This document shows, in pieces, positions 26,095 to 35,295 of a stretch of 49,201 nucleotides of DNA (the stretch's first letter is position 1; every line of letters begins with the position of its first letter). The notes under the pieces are model-generated. The model was not told where the DNA came from, did not search any database, and worked only from the letters and a program-made list of their open reading frames with translations. A program made the translations under genes and the position numbers. The stretch comes from Candidatus Omnitrophota bacterium (GTDB lineage: Bacteria; Omnitrophota; Gorgyraeia; Zapsychrales; Fredricksoniimonadaceae). The stretch is from contig CAIUQE010000002.1 in NCBI GenBank assembly GCA_903901225.1, positions 1 to 49,201 of the forward strand, read 5' to 3'.

Positions 26095-27177
26095 TTACTC
26101 AGATTTCTCATCCCGCGACGGGGCCGGTTCAGGCTTGTCCGCGTCACCCGCAGGCGCTTCGATCTGTTCAATGACCTCTTCGACCACTTCAATTTCCTTG
26201 GCCGGCGCGCCGCCTTCCGGCTGCTTGAGGTGCTCTTCCCACTGGTTCGCGGAGAAAATATCAAGTTCCCAGCCCAGGAGGCGGCCCGCCAGGCGCACAT
26301 TCTGGCCGTAACGCCCGATGGCAATGGAAAGCTGGTCGTCCGCCACAATGATGTTGGCTTTCTTTTCCAGGCTCAACAGCTGCATCTGGGATATCTCCGC
26401 CGGCGACAATGCCGCCTGGATATATTCCTTGATATCCGACGAGTAACGGACGATGTCGATCTTCTCGCCGTGCAGTTCATTGACGATATTCTTGACCCTC
26501 GACCCGCGCATGCCCACGCAAGCGCCGACGCAGTCCACCTTGTCATCCTTGGAATAGACCGATATCTTGGTGCGCTCGCCGGGGTCGCGCGCGATGGCCT
26601 TCACCTCGATGATGCCCTCATAGATCTCCGGGACTTCCAGCTCGAACAGGCGTTTGACGAAATTCGGATGGGCGCGCGAAAGGACGATCTGCGGGCCGCG
26701 CGACTCGCGCTGGACCTCGAGGATGAACGCGCGCACGCGGTCGCCCTGCTTGAACTCTTCCTTGCCGCACAACTCGCTGCGCGGGATGACGGCTTCCGTC
26801 TTGCCAAGGTCAACGATGACACTGCCGCGGTCAAAGCGGTAGACGCTGCCCGAAATGATCTGCCCGACGCGCGTGCTGTATTCGTTATAAACGACATCTT
26901 TTTCCGCTTCACGGATCTTCTGGAACACGACCTGCTTGGCCGTCTGCGCGGCGATGCGCCCGAACTCGTTGGAACGGATCTCCTGCCCGTTGGCGAAAGC
27001 CTGTATCTTTCCCGTCCTGATGTCGAGCTTCGCCGTGACATCCTCTTCCTTGCCGACAGTCCAGACCTTGCGCGCGGCCGATGCCACCGCGACCTCAACG
27101 GCCTCGATCAGCACTTCCTTGGCAATGCCCTTATCGCGTTCGATCTGCTCCAGGATCGTCATCAATTCACTTTCCAT
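26095..27177 (-). CDS. nusA: Transcription factor NusA
   Basis: RNA-polymerase-associated pausing and antitermination factor, 360 residues. Order: N-terminal domain (1-125), S1 (about 130-200, with SGSVYRFDRGSVIVDLGKTEAVIP), KH1 and KH2 (GMRGSRVKNIVNELHGEKIDI; LSIAIGRYGQNVRLA). The two C-terminal acidic repeats of E. coli are absent, as in most bacteria; an acidic tail (to SRDEKSE) replaces them. GAGGGAG precedes the ATG. Confidence 0.97.
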   Translation of the reverse strand: MESELMTILEQIERDKGIAKEVLIEAVEVAVASAARKVWTVGKEEDVTAKLDIRTGKIQAFANGQEIRSNEFGRIAAQTAKQVVFQKIREAEKDVVYNEYSTRVGQIISGSVYRFDRGSVIVDLGKTEAVIPRSELCGKEEFKQGDRVRAFILEVQRESRGPQIVLSRAHPNFVKRLFELEVPEIYEGIIEVKAIARDPGERTKISVYSKDDKVDCVGACVGMRGSRVKNIVNELHGEKIDIVRYSSDIKEYIQAALSPAEISQMQLLSLEKKANIIVADDQLSIAIGRYGQNVRLAGRLLGWELDIFSANQWEEHLKQPEGGAPAKEIEVVEEVIEQIEAPAGDADKPEPAPSRDEKSE

Positions 27178-27189
27178 AAACTCCCTCTT

Positions 27190-27654
27190 TTAGTTAATGA
27201 CCTGCTTTGCTTTTTCCACTTTATCCATCGGTACGAGGATATCGCCCCTGCGCGTGTGGACAATGATATCCGTTTCACGGACGGCCTGCAACAGTCCGGT
27301 GATCTCACGCCGGCCATCGACGGCTTCCTTCAAAAAGACCTGGACATCACGCCCCAGGACCCTCCTGAGGTCGCGGTAACCCGCCAGCGGGCGGTCCAGC
27401 CCCGGTGACGCGACCTCAAGCGTATAATTATCGCCCAGGTCAAGCTCGCTGTCGAGCCGCTCGACAAGGCGGCGATTCAACGCGGCACATTCTTCCATGC
27501 CAATGCCTCCCGCGGGCCTGTCCGCGAAAAGCTGGATATTCACGACCTCATGGTACGGATTAATGTTGATCTGCACCACTTCGATCCCCAGCTCGGCGCA
27601 AATGGGATCAGCCAATTGTTGAATGTCAGCGGCAAGCGTTTCAGGTCGTGTCAT
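27190..27654 (-). CDS. rimP: Ribosome maturation factor RimP
   Basis: Assembly factor of the 30S subunit, 154 residues. The N-terminal domain (IEVVQININPYHEVVNIQLFADRPAGG..MEECAALNRRLVERLD), the core YTLEVASPGLDRPL and the C-terminal SH3-like domain are all present. Conserved first gene of the rimP-nusA-infB set. Confidence 0.95.
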   Translation of the reverse strand: MTRPETLAADIQQLADPICAELGIEVVQININPYHEVVNIQLFADRPAGGIGMEECAALNRRLVERLDSELDLGDNYTLEVASPGLDRPLAGYRDLRRVLGRDVQVFLKEAVDGRREITGLLQAVRETDIIVHTRRGDILVPMDKVEKAKQVIN

Positions 27655-27674
27655 AAAACTTACTCAAAGATACA

Positions 27675-28859
27675 CTATTTTCCCAAAAAAGCCAAAAGCC
27701 TGGCAACGGCCCCATCCTTCGGGACGCTTTCGACCACGCCCGTGGCGCGATCCTTGATCTCAACCTTTCCTTCCAGGAGGCCGCGTTTACCGATGGTCAC
27801 GCGGTAAGGGATGCCAATGAGGTCAGCGTCGTTGAACTTGCGGCCGGCACTTTCATCACGATCGTCCATTAGAACATCAATTCCCTGTTTTGTCAACCCG
27901 GCGTAGATACTCTCCGCCACGGCCATGGCCTCGGGATCCCCGGACTGGACCGGGAGCAATTCCACGGCGAAAGGCGCGACACCCAGAGGCCATTTGATCC
28001 CCTTGTCATCGTGATGGACCTCGATGATGGTAGCAATGAGGCGGCTGACGCCAATGCCGTAACAGCCCATGATGATCGGGCGCTGTTTGCCGGTCTCATC
28101 AAGGTACAAGGCGGAAAGCGCCTCGGTATATTTTGTGCCCAGCTGGAAGACATGCCCGACCTCGATGGCCTGGCGCTCCACCCCGTCCTTGTCTTTCACT
28201 TTATCCTCGCCGATAGGCGCCGGCACAAGGAATTCATGGGAAACATGACCGCCCATGGCTCCCGGGTCCGCCTCGGCAATGACAGGCTCCAGGCCGCAGC
28301 GGGCGAATATCTTTTTATACGCTGCGTACATGGCCGCGTAGCTTTTCTTGAGCCCTTCTTCGGTGGTATCGAAGCTGTAAGCATCCTTCATGATGAACTC
28401 GCAGGCGCGCACGATGCCAAAACGCGGTCTGGTCTCGTCGCGGAATTTGGTCTGGACCTGGTAGAGCGTCACCGGCAGCTGGCGGTACGACTGGACAAAA
28501 CTCTTGACCAGGTCGGTGATGATCTCCTCGTGCGTGGGGCCGAGGCACATTGCGGCGCCTTTTTTATTCTTGAAACGGATCATGACATCTTCAAGGGTCT
28601 TGTCACGCCCCGTCTTTTGCCATATCTCCAGAGGATGCACGGCCGGCATCAGGAGTTCATGCGCGCCCGCCGCGTTCATCTCCTCGCGGATGATCCCTTC
28701 GATCTTCATCAGGACCCGCAACCCCAGCGGCAGATAGGAATAAACCCCCGAGGTCAGCATGTGCACAAGGCCGGCCCTCAGGAGCAGTTGGTGGCTGATC
28801 GCCTCAGTGCCGGAGGGCACTTCCTTTAACGTCGGAACAAAATAACCGGACCATTTCAT
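27675..28859 (-). CDS. proS: Prolyl-tRNA synthetase without editing insertion
   Basis: Class II synthetase, 394 residues against about 570 in E. coli. Motif 1 (GLRVLMKIEGIIREEM), motif 2 (TKFRDETRPRFGIVRACEFIMKDAYSF) and motif 3 (GCYGIGVSRLIATIIE) are intact. The roughly 180-residue INS domain that removes mischarged alanine, normally between motifs 2 and 3, is missing; only a short linker (PAPIGEDKVKDKDG) is there. The C-terminal anticodon-binding domain is complete. AAGGGG ribosome site. Confidence 0.95.
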   Translation of the reverse strand: MKWSGYFVPTLKEVPSGTEAISHQLLLRAGLVHMLTSGVYSYLPLGLRVLMKIEGIIREEMNAAGAHELLMPAVHPLEIWQKTGRDKTLEDVMIRFKNKKGAAMCLGPTHEEIITDLVKSFVQSYRQLPVTLYQVQTKFRDETRPRFGIVRACEFIMKDAYSFDTTEEGLKKSYAAMYAAYKKIFARCGLEPVIAEADPGAMGGHVSHEFLVPAPIGEDKVKDKDGVERQAIEVGHVFQLGTKYTEALSALYLDETGKQRPIIMGCYGIGVSRLIATIIEVHHDDKGIKWPLGVAPFAVELLPVQSGDPEAMAVAESIYAGLTKQGIDVLMDDRDESAGRKFNDADLIGIPYRVTIGKRGLLEGKVEIKDRATGVVESVPKDGAVARLLAFLGK

Positions 28860-28870
28860 GTCAGACCCCT

Positions 28871-30154
28871 TTAATTCAAGAATTCCGCCCCGAAGCGGAT
28901 GTTGCGTTTGACGAACTTGTCGGCGAACGAAGGCAGCTTGCGGTTCATGACCCAGTCCCCGATGACCTGGTTCGTTGCCTCGTCGACCTTTTCCTGTTTG
29001 AACGTGAAAATGTCCTCAAGCGCTATCTGGTCAGTGCCCCTGTCATAACGCAGGTCCGTGATATTCATGACGCGACGCACGCCGTCAATGCAAAGCTCGG
29101 AATAAACTATCATGTCGATGGAGGTGGCGACCTGCTTGCGGATCTGGTCTCCCGTCAGGCGTATCCCGGACATGAGCATCATCGTGATCATGCGGTTGAA
29201 ACATTCATCGGGAGAATCCGCGTGAACGATCGCCAGGGTCCCGGAATGCCCGGAGGAAATGGACTGGATCATGTCCAAGATCTCTTCGCCGCGCACCTCG
29301 CCGACGATGATGCGGTCAGGGCGCATGCGCAGTGAATTGACAAACAGGTCGCGGATCGTCACCTGTCCCTTACCCTCGATGTTCGACACCTTGGACTGCA
29401 GGTTGACGACATGCTCCTGCATCAGGCGCAATTCCGACGTGTCCTCGATGGTGATGATGCGCTCGTCGGAGGGGATATGCATGGAAAGGACGTTGAGGAT
29501 CGTGGTCTTGCCTGAACCCGTGGCGCCGCAAAAAACAATATTGAGCTTGGCCTTGATCGCGGCGATAAGGAAAGCGGCCATCTGCCGGTTGAGCGTTCTT
29601 TTATCCACAAGGTGGTCGATCGTGGTGATGTCGTGCGAGAACTTGCGGATGGTCATGACCGCCCCCGAGAGAGCGCACGGCGGGATGATGATATTGACGC
29701 GCGAACCATCGGGCATGGCAAAATCCACATAGGGCGAAGATTCATCGACCCGGCGGGGCGACCCTGATACCGCCAGCATCTTCTGGATCGTGTGCATGAG
29801 CTGGGCATTGTCGGCGAACTTGATATCCGTCAGCGTGATCTTTCCCTTTTTCTGGATATAGATGGATTTCGGCCCGTTGATCATGATCTCCGCAACATCC
29901 TTGTCCTCCATCAATGGACGGATGGGCCCGAGGCTGACAGCCGCCGCCGTCAATTCCCGGATCAGGCGCACCCTGTCCTCAAAAGAAACCGCAAGCTGGC
30001 TTTCCTGGGCCAGGTTATTGATCGCGCCATCGACAAAATGCCGCAGCTGATCCTCGTTCATCTGATCCTTGACCTTGAGAAAGTCCGTGCGCGCGATCAG
30101 ATAGCGGTGCAAACGGTCCTTCATCTCTTCATAATTCACGGACATCGGCTGCAT
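28871..30154 (-). CDS. CpaF/TadA-type secretion ATPase
   Basis: Hexameric AAA-like ATPase of type II/IV secretion systems, 427 residues. Walker A GATGSGKT is at 210-217; Asp box, Walker B (RPDRIIVGEVRGEE) and the His box (SGHSGTLAIVHADSP) follow. It powers Tad-type pilus assembly in other bacteria. No other pilus or secretion gene is adjacent, so its partners are elsewhere. AGGAG before ATG 30154. Confidence 0.92.
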   Translation of the reverse strand: MQPMSVNYEEMKDRLHRYLIARTDFLKVKDQMNEDQLRHFVDGAINNLAQESQLAVSFEDRVRLIRELTAAAVSLGPIRPLMEDKDVAEIMINGPKSIYIQKKGKITLTDIKFADNAQLMHTIQKMLAVSGSPRRVDESSPYVDFAMPDGSRVNIIIPPCALSGAVMTIRKFSHDITTIDHLVDKRTLNRQMAAFLIAAIKAKLNIVFCGATGSGKTTILNVLSMHIPSDERIITIEDTSELRLMQEHVVNLQSKVSNIEGKGQVTIRDLFVNSLRMRPDRIIVGEVRGEEILDMIQSISSGHSGTLAIVHADSPDECFNRMITMMLMSGIRLTGDQIRKQVATSIDMIVYSELCIDGVRRVMNITDLRYDRGTDQIALEDIFTFKQEKVDEATNQVIGDWVMNRKLPSFADKFVKRNIRFGAEFLN

Positions 30155-30165
30155 AGCGGAATCTC

Positions 30166-31278
30166 CTATTTAAAGAACCCGACGATCTTGTCGATCAGCC
30201 CGATACGCTCAAAGTCAAGGTAGAACACGAACAGCGCCAGGGCGATGATCAGCCCGAATCCCGCCTTCGACACAACATCCTCGGTCCGGGCGCTCAGGCC
30301 GCGGCCGCGGGCCTTTTCAAGGCCGAGCAGGGCCAGATGCCCGCCGTCCAGGGGGATGAGCGGCAGGACATTGAACAACGCCAGGCTCGCGCTGATCACG
30401 CCGACAATATGCAGCAGGAATGAGAACCCGACCCCGGCCGCGAACTGGACGATGAAGAAAATACCGATCAGCCCCGTCATCCCTTCCCGGGCCGAGCGCT
30501 GGCCGGTGACGATCTCCCAGAGCGACAGGTAGGTCTTTACCGTGATGGCAACCAACTCCTCCCCGCCCTTCACGAAAGCCTCAAAAAACCCATAGCGCCG
30601 GACGACCAGGTTGTCCCCCTTATCGAACTGTTTGGGCTGGATGCCAATGCGCGACACCTGGTGCTCTTTGCCGAAAATGTCCTTTGTAGTCTCAAAGCGC
30701 GGCGTAACGGCAAGCTTGACCTCATGGCCTGAGCGCGAAACCGAGATCCCGAGGGTGCGGCCGCGGGATGCCATGACCACTTCCTGCATCTCGGCCCAGT
30801 TGGCCACATTCTTCCCATCGATCGCGGCAACGACATCACCGGATAAAACCCCCGCCTGCATGGCCGGCGAACCCGCCATCACCTTGTCAACCCTTGCCGG
30901 GACCGCTTTGGCCGACGCGTCAAGGTCAATAGCCCCGATCCAGAAAACAACGACAAAACACAGGTACGCCAGCAGATAATTGACCACCGGCCCCATCAGG
31001 ATGATAAGAGCGCGGTGCCCGGGCGGCTGGGAGAAATATTCATCGCGGGCGCCTTGGCATTGCGACTTCTCATCGCCGAGCATCTTGACATAACCGCCGA
31101 GAGGGATGGCGCACACGCGAAAATCCGTGTCACCTTTCTTCCATCCGAACAATTTCGGGCCGAACCCGAACGCGAATTCTTCCACCCTCACGCCAAGCCT
31201 GCGGGCCATGAAAAAATGCCCCGCCTCATGCACAATGATCAAAAGCCCGAGAACGAACGCGAATATCAAGAACGTCAT
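30166..31278 (-). CDS. rseP: Site-2 intramembrane metalloprotease RseP
   Basis: Zinc protease that cleaves membrane-embedded signalling proteins such as anti-sigma factors; 370 residues. HEAGH is at 17-21 in the first helix, and NVLPLIPLDGGHL near the C-terminus supplies the third zinc ligand. A single PDZ domain (about 110-200) is present, where E. coli has two. ATGA overlap with dxr, a classical pairing. Confidence 0.96.
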   Translation of the reverse strand: MTFLIFAFVLGLLIIVHEAGHFFMARRLGVRVEEFAFGFGPKLFGWKKGDTDFRVCAIPLGGYVKMLGDEKSQCQGARDEYFSQPPGHRALIILMGPVVNYLLAYLCFVVVFWIGAIDLDASAKAVPARVDKVMAGSPAMQAGVLSGDVVAAIDGKNVANWAEMQEVVMASRGRTLGISVSRSGHEVKLAVTPRFETTKDIFGKEHQVSRIGIQPKQFDKGDNLVVRRYGFFEAFVKGGEELVAITVKTYLSLWEIVTGQRSAREGMTGLIGIFFIVQFAAGVGFSFLLHIVGVISASLALFNVLPLIPLDGGHLALLGLEKARGRGLSARTEDVVSKAGFGLIIALALFVFYLDFERIGLIDKIVGFFK

Positions 31279-32438
31279 CTTATCCTTTCCAATATTTCCG
31301 TGGCCTTCGCCCTGGCCCAGGCATCTGCCTGTTCAATATCTTTCAAATCCGGCTTGCGGCATGACGGCAGGCCCCGGTGGGCGCTCACGGTAGCCGCGAC
31401 GATCCTGTGGATCCCCGTAAACTTTATCCTGCCTTGCAAGAAGGCGCTGACCGCCACCTCATCCGCGGCGTTAAGGACCGCCGGCAAAACCCCTCCGGCG
31501 CGCGACACTTCAAACGCCAACGCGAGCAACGGGAACGCCCTGACATCCGGCCTGGCGAACGTGAGCTTGCCCAAACGGACAAAATCCAGCCGGCCTGCCG
31601 GCGCCGGCAGACGCGCGGGATACCCGAGCGCGTACTGGATCGGCAAACGCATATCCGTGACGCTCAACTGCGCAAGGATCGATCCGTCGCGGAATTCCAC
31701 CATCGAATGGATGATGGCTTCAGGATGAATGACCACATCGATCATCCGGGGCACCAGGCCGAACAGGCGCTGTGCTTCGATCACCTCAAATCCCTTGTTC
31801 ATCAGGGTCGCGGAATCCACCGTGATCTTGGCCCCCATCTTCCAGCGGGGATGCGCCAGGACATCCCTGACCGAAAGCCGGTCATGCCGCGATAAGGGCA
31901 CATCCAGCAAAGCCCCCCCCGACGCGGTCAGATGGACCTTATAAAGATCCTCTGCCGGCCGCCCATCAAGGCATTGAAAGATCGCGCTTTGCTCACTGTC
32001 GACCGGGATAACGCGCGCCCCGTGCCGGCGCACCGCCCCCATCAGAATATCACCGGCCATGACAAGAGCTTCCTTGTTCGCCGGCGCGATGATCTTCCCC
32101 GCGCGCGCCGCCGCCAGGAAAGGCGCCAGGGCCCCCGCCCCTGTCATCGCGATCACAACCACGTCGATGTCTTTTTGCGCGACAAGGGCTTCAAGCCCTC
32201 CGGCCGCGTCAAAGAACCTTATCGCCGGGAATTTCTTTTCCAGCGGCGCGATATGCTCACGGGCAATGGCGACATATTTCGGCCGGTACGCGCGTATCTG
32301 GCGCTCCAGCACGCGGACACTGTTGCACGCGGCCAACGCGGCGACTTCAAAATGTCCGGGATGACGTGTGATCACGCGCAGCGTGTTCATGCCGATCGAT
32401 CCGGTCGAACCAAGGACAGCAATGCGTCTTTTTTTCAT
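31275..32438 (-). CDS. dxr: 1-deoxy-D-xylulose 5-phosphate reductoisomerase
   Basis: Second enzyme of the MEP isoprenoid pathway, converting DXP to MEP with NADPH; 387 residues. N-terminal GSTGSIG nucleotide-binding motif, ANKEALVMAG and the metal-binding VDSEQSAIFQCL are present, as is the C-terminal helical domain. It feeds undecaprenyl phosphate synthesis by the nearby uppS. Confidence 0.97.
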   Translation of the reverse strand: MKKRRIAVLGSTGSIGMNTLRVITRHPGHFEVAALAACNSVRVLERQIRAYRPKYVAIAREHIAPLEKKFPAIRFFDAAGGLEALVAQKDIDVVVIAMTGAGALAPFLAAARAGKIIAPANKEALVMAGDILMGAVRRHGARVIPVDSEQSAIFQCLDGRPAEDLYKVHLTASGGALLDVPLSRHDRLSVRDVLAHPRWKMGAKITVDSATLMNKGFEVIEAQRLFGLVPRMIDVVIHPEAIIHSMVEFRDGSILAQLSVTDMRLPIQYALGYPARLPAPAGRLDFVRLGKLTFARPDVRAFPLLALAFEVSRAGGVLPAVLNAADEVAVSAFLQGRIKFTGIHRIVAATVSAHRGLPSCRKPDLKDIEQADAWARAKATEILERIR

Positions 32439-32445
32439 GCAGGGC

Positions 32446-33267
32446 TCAATGCAGGTTCAACGCCGCGCTTATATAAAGGTAAAACGCGGGCACGGAAAAA
32501 AGAAGGCTGTCAATAAGATCAAGGACACCACCGATACCCGGAACAAAATTACCTGAATCCTTCACATTGCAATCCCGCTTGATAAGTGATTCTGACAGAT
32601 CGCCCAGCTGGCCCAACCCGCCAAAAAAGCACCCGATCAGCGCCACGTAACCGATCGTAAAATGCGGCGTGAAGGGAAGAAGATGACGGCACAGGATCGC
32701 GACAAGCGTGCTGCACACAAGCCCCCCGATGGTCCCTTCAACCGACTTGTTCGGGCTCACGTTGGGGATCAGCGGATGCCGCCCGCAACGGCTGCCGATC
32801 AGAAGCGCGCCGATATCCGCCGATTTCGTGACAGCGACGATAAAAAGGACAAGCTTCGCGCCTTCATGCCCCGGCAGCAAAAGATATATCTTCACGATAA
32901 AGCTGAAGAACCAGGACACGTACAGGACACCAAAAAGCGTCGTGGAAAGCCCCAGGATGGCATTGCGGTTATCCTGGCGGTTGAACTGCAGCATCAATAT
33001 AAGAAGGAAGGCGCAGACAATGAACAAAAGCTCCCAGTTCTTCGTCAGCTCAAAACGAAAGAAAATGGACAAGGGGATCAGGACGCCGATGAATATCCCG
33101 GTGTAACTGTAAATGGGTATCTCTTTCTTCTTGATGAGATAAAAGAACTCATACAAGCCACCTGCCGTCAAACAACAGATAAGAAGGATAAAGAACCATG
33201 AGCTCCAGGCGGCCAGAAGGACCAGCAACGCCGCTATACTGCCGCTGATAAAACGCATCGGGTTCAT
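32446..33267 (-). CDS. cdsA: Phosphatidate cytidylyltransferase
   Basis: Integral membrane enzyme making CDP-diacylglycerol for phospholipids; 273 residues with about eight helices. The C-terminal signature (SPNKSVEGTIGG ... LGDLSESLIKRDCNVKDSGNFVPGIGGVLDLIDSLL) is complete. ATG 33267 overlaps the uppS stop as TGATG, with GGGGAGG upstream, and is preferred over TTG 33270. Confidence 0.96.
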   Translation of the reverse strand: MNPMRFISGSIAALLVLLAAWSSWFFILLICCLTAGGLYEFFYLIKKKEIPIYSYTGIFIGVLIPLSIFFRFELTKNWELLFIVCAFLLILMLQFNRQDNRNAILGLSTTLFGVLYVSWFFSFIVKIYLLLPGHEGAKLVLFIVAVTKSADIGALLIGSRCGRHPLIPNVSPNKSVEGTIGGLVCSTLVAILCRHLLPFTPHFTIGYVALIGCFFGGLGQLGDLSESLIKRDCNVKDSGNFVPGIGGVLDLIDSLLFSVPAFYLYISAALNLH

Positions 33268-33986
33268 CAATGCCTCCCCTTCGCCGTCAGGAGCCCGTAA
33301 CGCCGCTCCCGCGCGGCAAAATCGGCCAACGCCTTGTTAAATTCTTCGACCGTGAATTCGGGCCAAAACTTGTCCGTAAAATAAAACTCAGCGTAGGACA
33401 ACTGCCACAAAAGGAAATTGCTGATGCGCTTCTCTCCCGACGTGCGTATCAACAGGTCGGGATCCGGAAGGCCGGCGGTATAAAGCCGGGAGGCGAACAA
33501 TGCCTCATCGATGGCCGCCGGAGTTACCCGCCCGTCGGCACAGTCGCGCGCGATAGACCTGACGGCGTCCATGATCTCCTGGCGACCCCCGTAGTTAAAA
33601 GCAACATTGAGCACCATCCCTGGATTATCCCGTGTGGCCTGCACGGTGCGATCGAACGCGTCCAGGACGGCCTGCGGCGCGCCAGACCTGCTCCCGGAAA
33701 CGCGCATCCGGACCTTGTTCGCGCACAGTTTCATCAATTTCTGGCTCAACGCCGTGATAAGCGTCTGCATCAGCATCGACACTTCAGTGTCCGGACGGCT
33801 CCAGTTCTCCGTTGAAAATGTGTATAACGTCAGGGCCTTGAGCCCCGCGTTGGAAGCCGCCTCAACGATCTCGTCGACGCGCTTGACCCCTTCAATATGC
33901 CCCTGGGTGCGGTCAAGCCCGCGCTGCCTGGCCCAGCGCCCGTTACCGTCCATGATGATCGCCACATGCTGAGGTATGATATCCAT
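33267..33986 (-). CDS. uppS: Undecaprenyl diphosphate synthase
   Basis: cis-Prenyltransferase making the lipid carrier for peptidoglycan and O-antigen; 239 residues. The frame extends to 34034, but ATG 33986 gives MDIIPQHVAIIMDGNGRWA, with catalytic Asp13. Conserved LTLYTFSTENW and the C-terminal LIRTSGEKRISNFLLWQ..YAEFYF are present. Confidence 0.96.
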   Translation of the reverse strand: MDIIPQHVAIIMDGNGRWARQRGLDRTQGHIEGVKRVDEIVEAASNAGLKALTLYTFSTENWSRPDTEVSMLMQTLITALSQKLMKLCANKVRMRVSGSRSGAPQAVLDAFDRTVQATRDNPGMVLNVAFNYGGRQEIMDAVRSIARDCADGRVTPAAIDEALFASRLYTAGLPDPDLLIRTSGEKRISNFLLWQLSYAEFYFTDKFWPEFTVEEFNKALADFAARERRYGLLTAKGRH

Positions 33987-34077
33987 CCACCGTCCCTGAA
34001 AATTAAGAAAGGGGATACACGATCCCCCGTCCACTCAACCCGCGAAATCTGCCGTCAACAACGCGCGCCCGTCAATA

Positions 34078-34572
34078 TTACTTGTTAGCCGCGAGGGAAG
34101 CCGCGGCCGCCTGCTGCTGAGCCACTTTCCGCTCAGCCGCCTCGGCGCGTTCTTTGGCCTGCCGCGCTTCGTCAAGGGCTTTGCCGGCCGCTTCCTGGGC
34201 TTCACTCAATTTCTGCTCAAGGTCCGTCTTTATCCCCTTGACCTGCTGAAGATCCCTGCGCAGGTTATCTTCCTGGGACCGCCCCTCCTGCTGCATGGAA
34301 TCAAGATCGGACTTCAACGAACCGTTCTCGACCTTGGTCTTATCAAGCGTTTCCTGGATACGCGAAAGCTTGACCTGCGCCGCCTGAAGCTCGGCCTCAA
34401 GTTTCTTGACCCTGTACTCCCCCTTCTGAAGTTCCTGTTCAGCCGTCATGCGGCTGTAACGTTCCTCCTCGAGGCTCCTGGTCACATCCGAATTTTCCCT
34501 GGTGAACTTCACCAGGAGCACGATGCTCACGGCCGCCACAAGGAAAAGAATAAATAAAATGCCTTTTTTCAC
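34078..34572 (-). CDS. Membrane-anchored coiled-coil protein
   Basis: GTG 34572 with GGAG seven nt upstream is preferred over a start further upstream, which would overlap the OmpA-like gene by over 100 nt. The 164 residues comprise an N-terminal helix (about 4-22) and then an almost unbroken charged coiled coil ending in an Ala-rich tail. It could be a periplasmic spacer that works with the adjacent OmpA-like lipoprotein (inference). No family recognised. Confidence 0.7.
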   Translation of the reverse strand: MKKGILFILFLVAAVSIVLLVKFTRENSDVTRSLEEERYSRMTAEQELQKGEYRVKKLEAELQAAQVKLSRIQETLDKTKVENGSLKSDLDSMQQEGRSQEDNLRRDLQQVKGIKTDLEQKLSEAQEAAGKALDEARQAKERAEAAERKVAQQQAAAASLAANK

Positions 34573-34600
34573 CCAGGGTCTCCGCTTCCGGCAAATGCCA

Positions 34601-35206
34601 TCACTCGGCGGTTTTTTTGACGACAGGCGGAAGAATGACGATCTCCACGCGGCGATTCTTCTGACGCCCTTCGGAAGTATCGTTCGACGCCACGGCGCGA
34701 TATTCGCCATACCCGATCGCCGCGAGGCGCTCCGGTTTCACCCCGCCCTTATCCTCAAGCTCATGCAGGACGCTCAACGCGCGCGCCGAGGAAAGCTCCC
34801 AGTTGGACTTCCAGGACGAATATTTAATAGGCTGGTTGTCCGTATGCCCCTCAACCCCGATATTAAGATCCGCCACCGTCGTCTGAAGGACGCCGGACAC
34901 CTTGTCAAGTTTCTGGAGAGAATCTTCGCGCAGAGCGGCCTTGCCTGAATCAAAAAGGACCTCCTCAACGAACGTGATGACAAGGCCCTTCTCAAGCATC
35001 TCGACCTTGACCTCCTTGGCCGCGATCTCTTTCGAAAGGCGGGTCTCAAGCTCTTTCTTGGCCCGTTCAAGCTGGCTCAGTTCACTTTTGAGGCGGGAGA
35101 TCCTCTCAACATCCACACGGCGGCCTTTTTGAAAGACTATCGTACACCCGCTTAGCGGCGCGACGATGATCAAAGCCAAAATGGCCATCAAAGCTATTCT
35201 GCGCAT
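34601..35206 (-). CDS. OmpA-family peptidoglycan-binding lipoprotein
   Basis: ATG 35206 follows AAGGGGGG and opens a lipoprotein signal peptide ending LSGC (Cys21); the longer frame to 35299 is not used. After a short coiled coil (about 30-75) comes an OmpA C-terminal domain (about 85-195) with VEGHTDNQP and GYGEYRAVASNDTSEGRQKNRRVEI, the residues that grip peptidoglycan. The product (201 residues) would tether the outer membrane to the wall, like Pal. No Tol genes are adjacent. Confidence 0.9.
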   Translation of the reverse strand: MRRIALMAILALIIVAPLSGCTIVFQKGRRVDVERISRLKSELSQLERAKKELETRLSKEIAAKEVKVEMLEKGLVITFVEEVLFDSGKAALREDSLQKLDKVSGVLQTTVADLNIGVEGHTDNQPIKYSSWKSNWELSSARALSVLHELEDKGGVKPERLAAIGYGEYRAVASNDTSEGRQKNRRVEIVILPPVVKKTAE

Positions 35207-35295
35207 GGAGCCCCCCTTAAAAAGAATACTTGCCTTCAACCCGGTTTTCAAACTAACACAAGCCGCTGACAGCGTCAAGACCAGGGTCATCAAAA

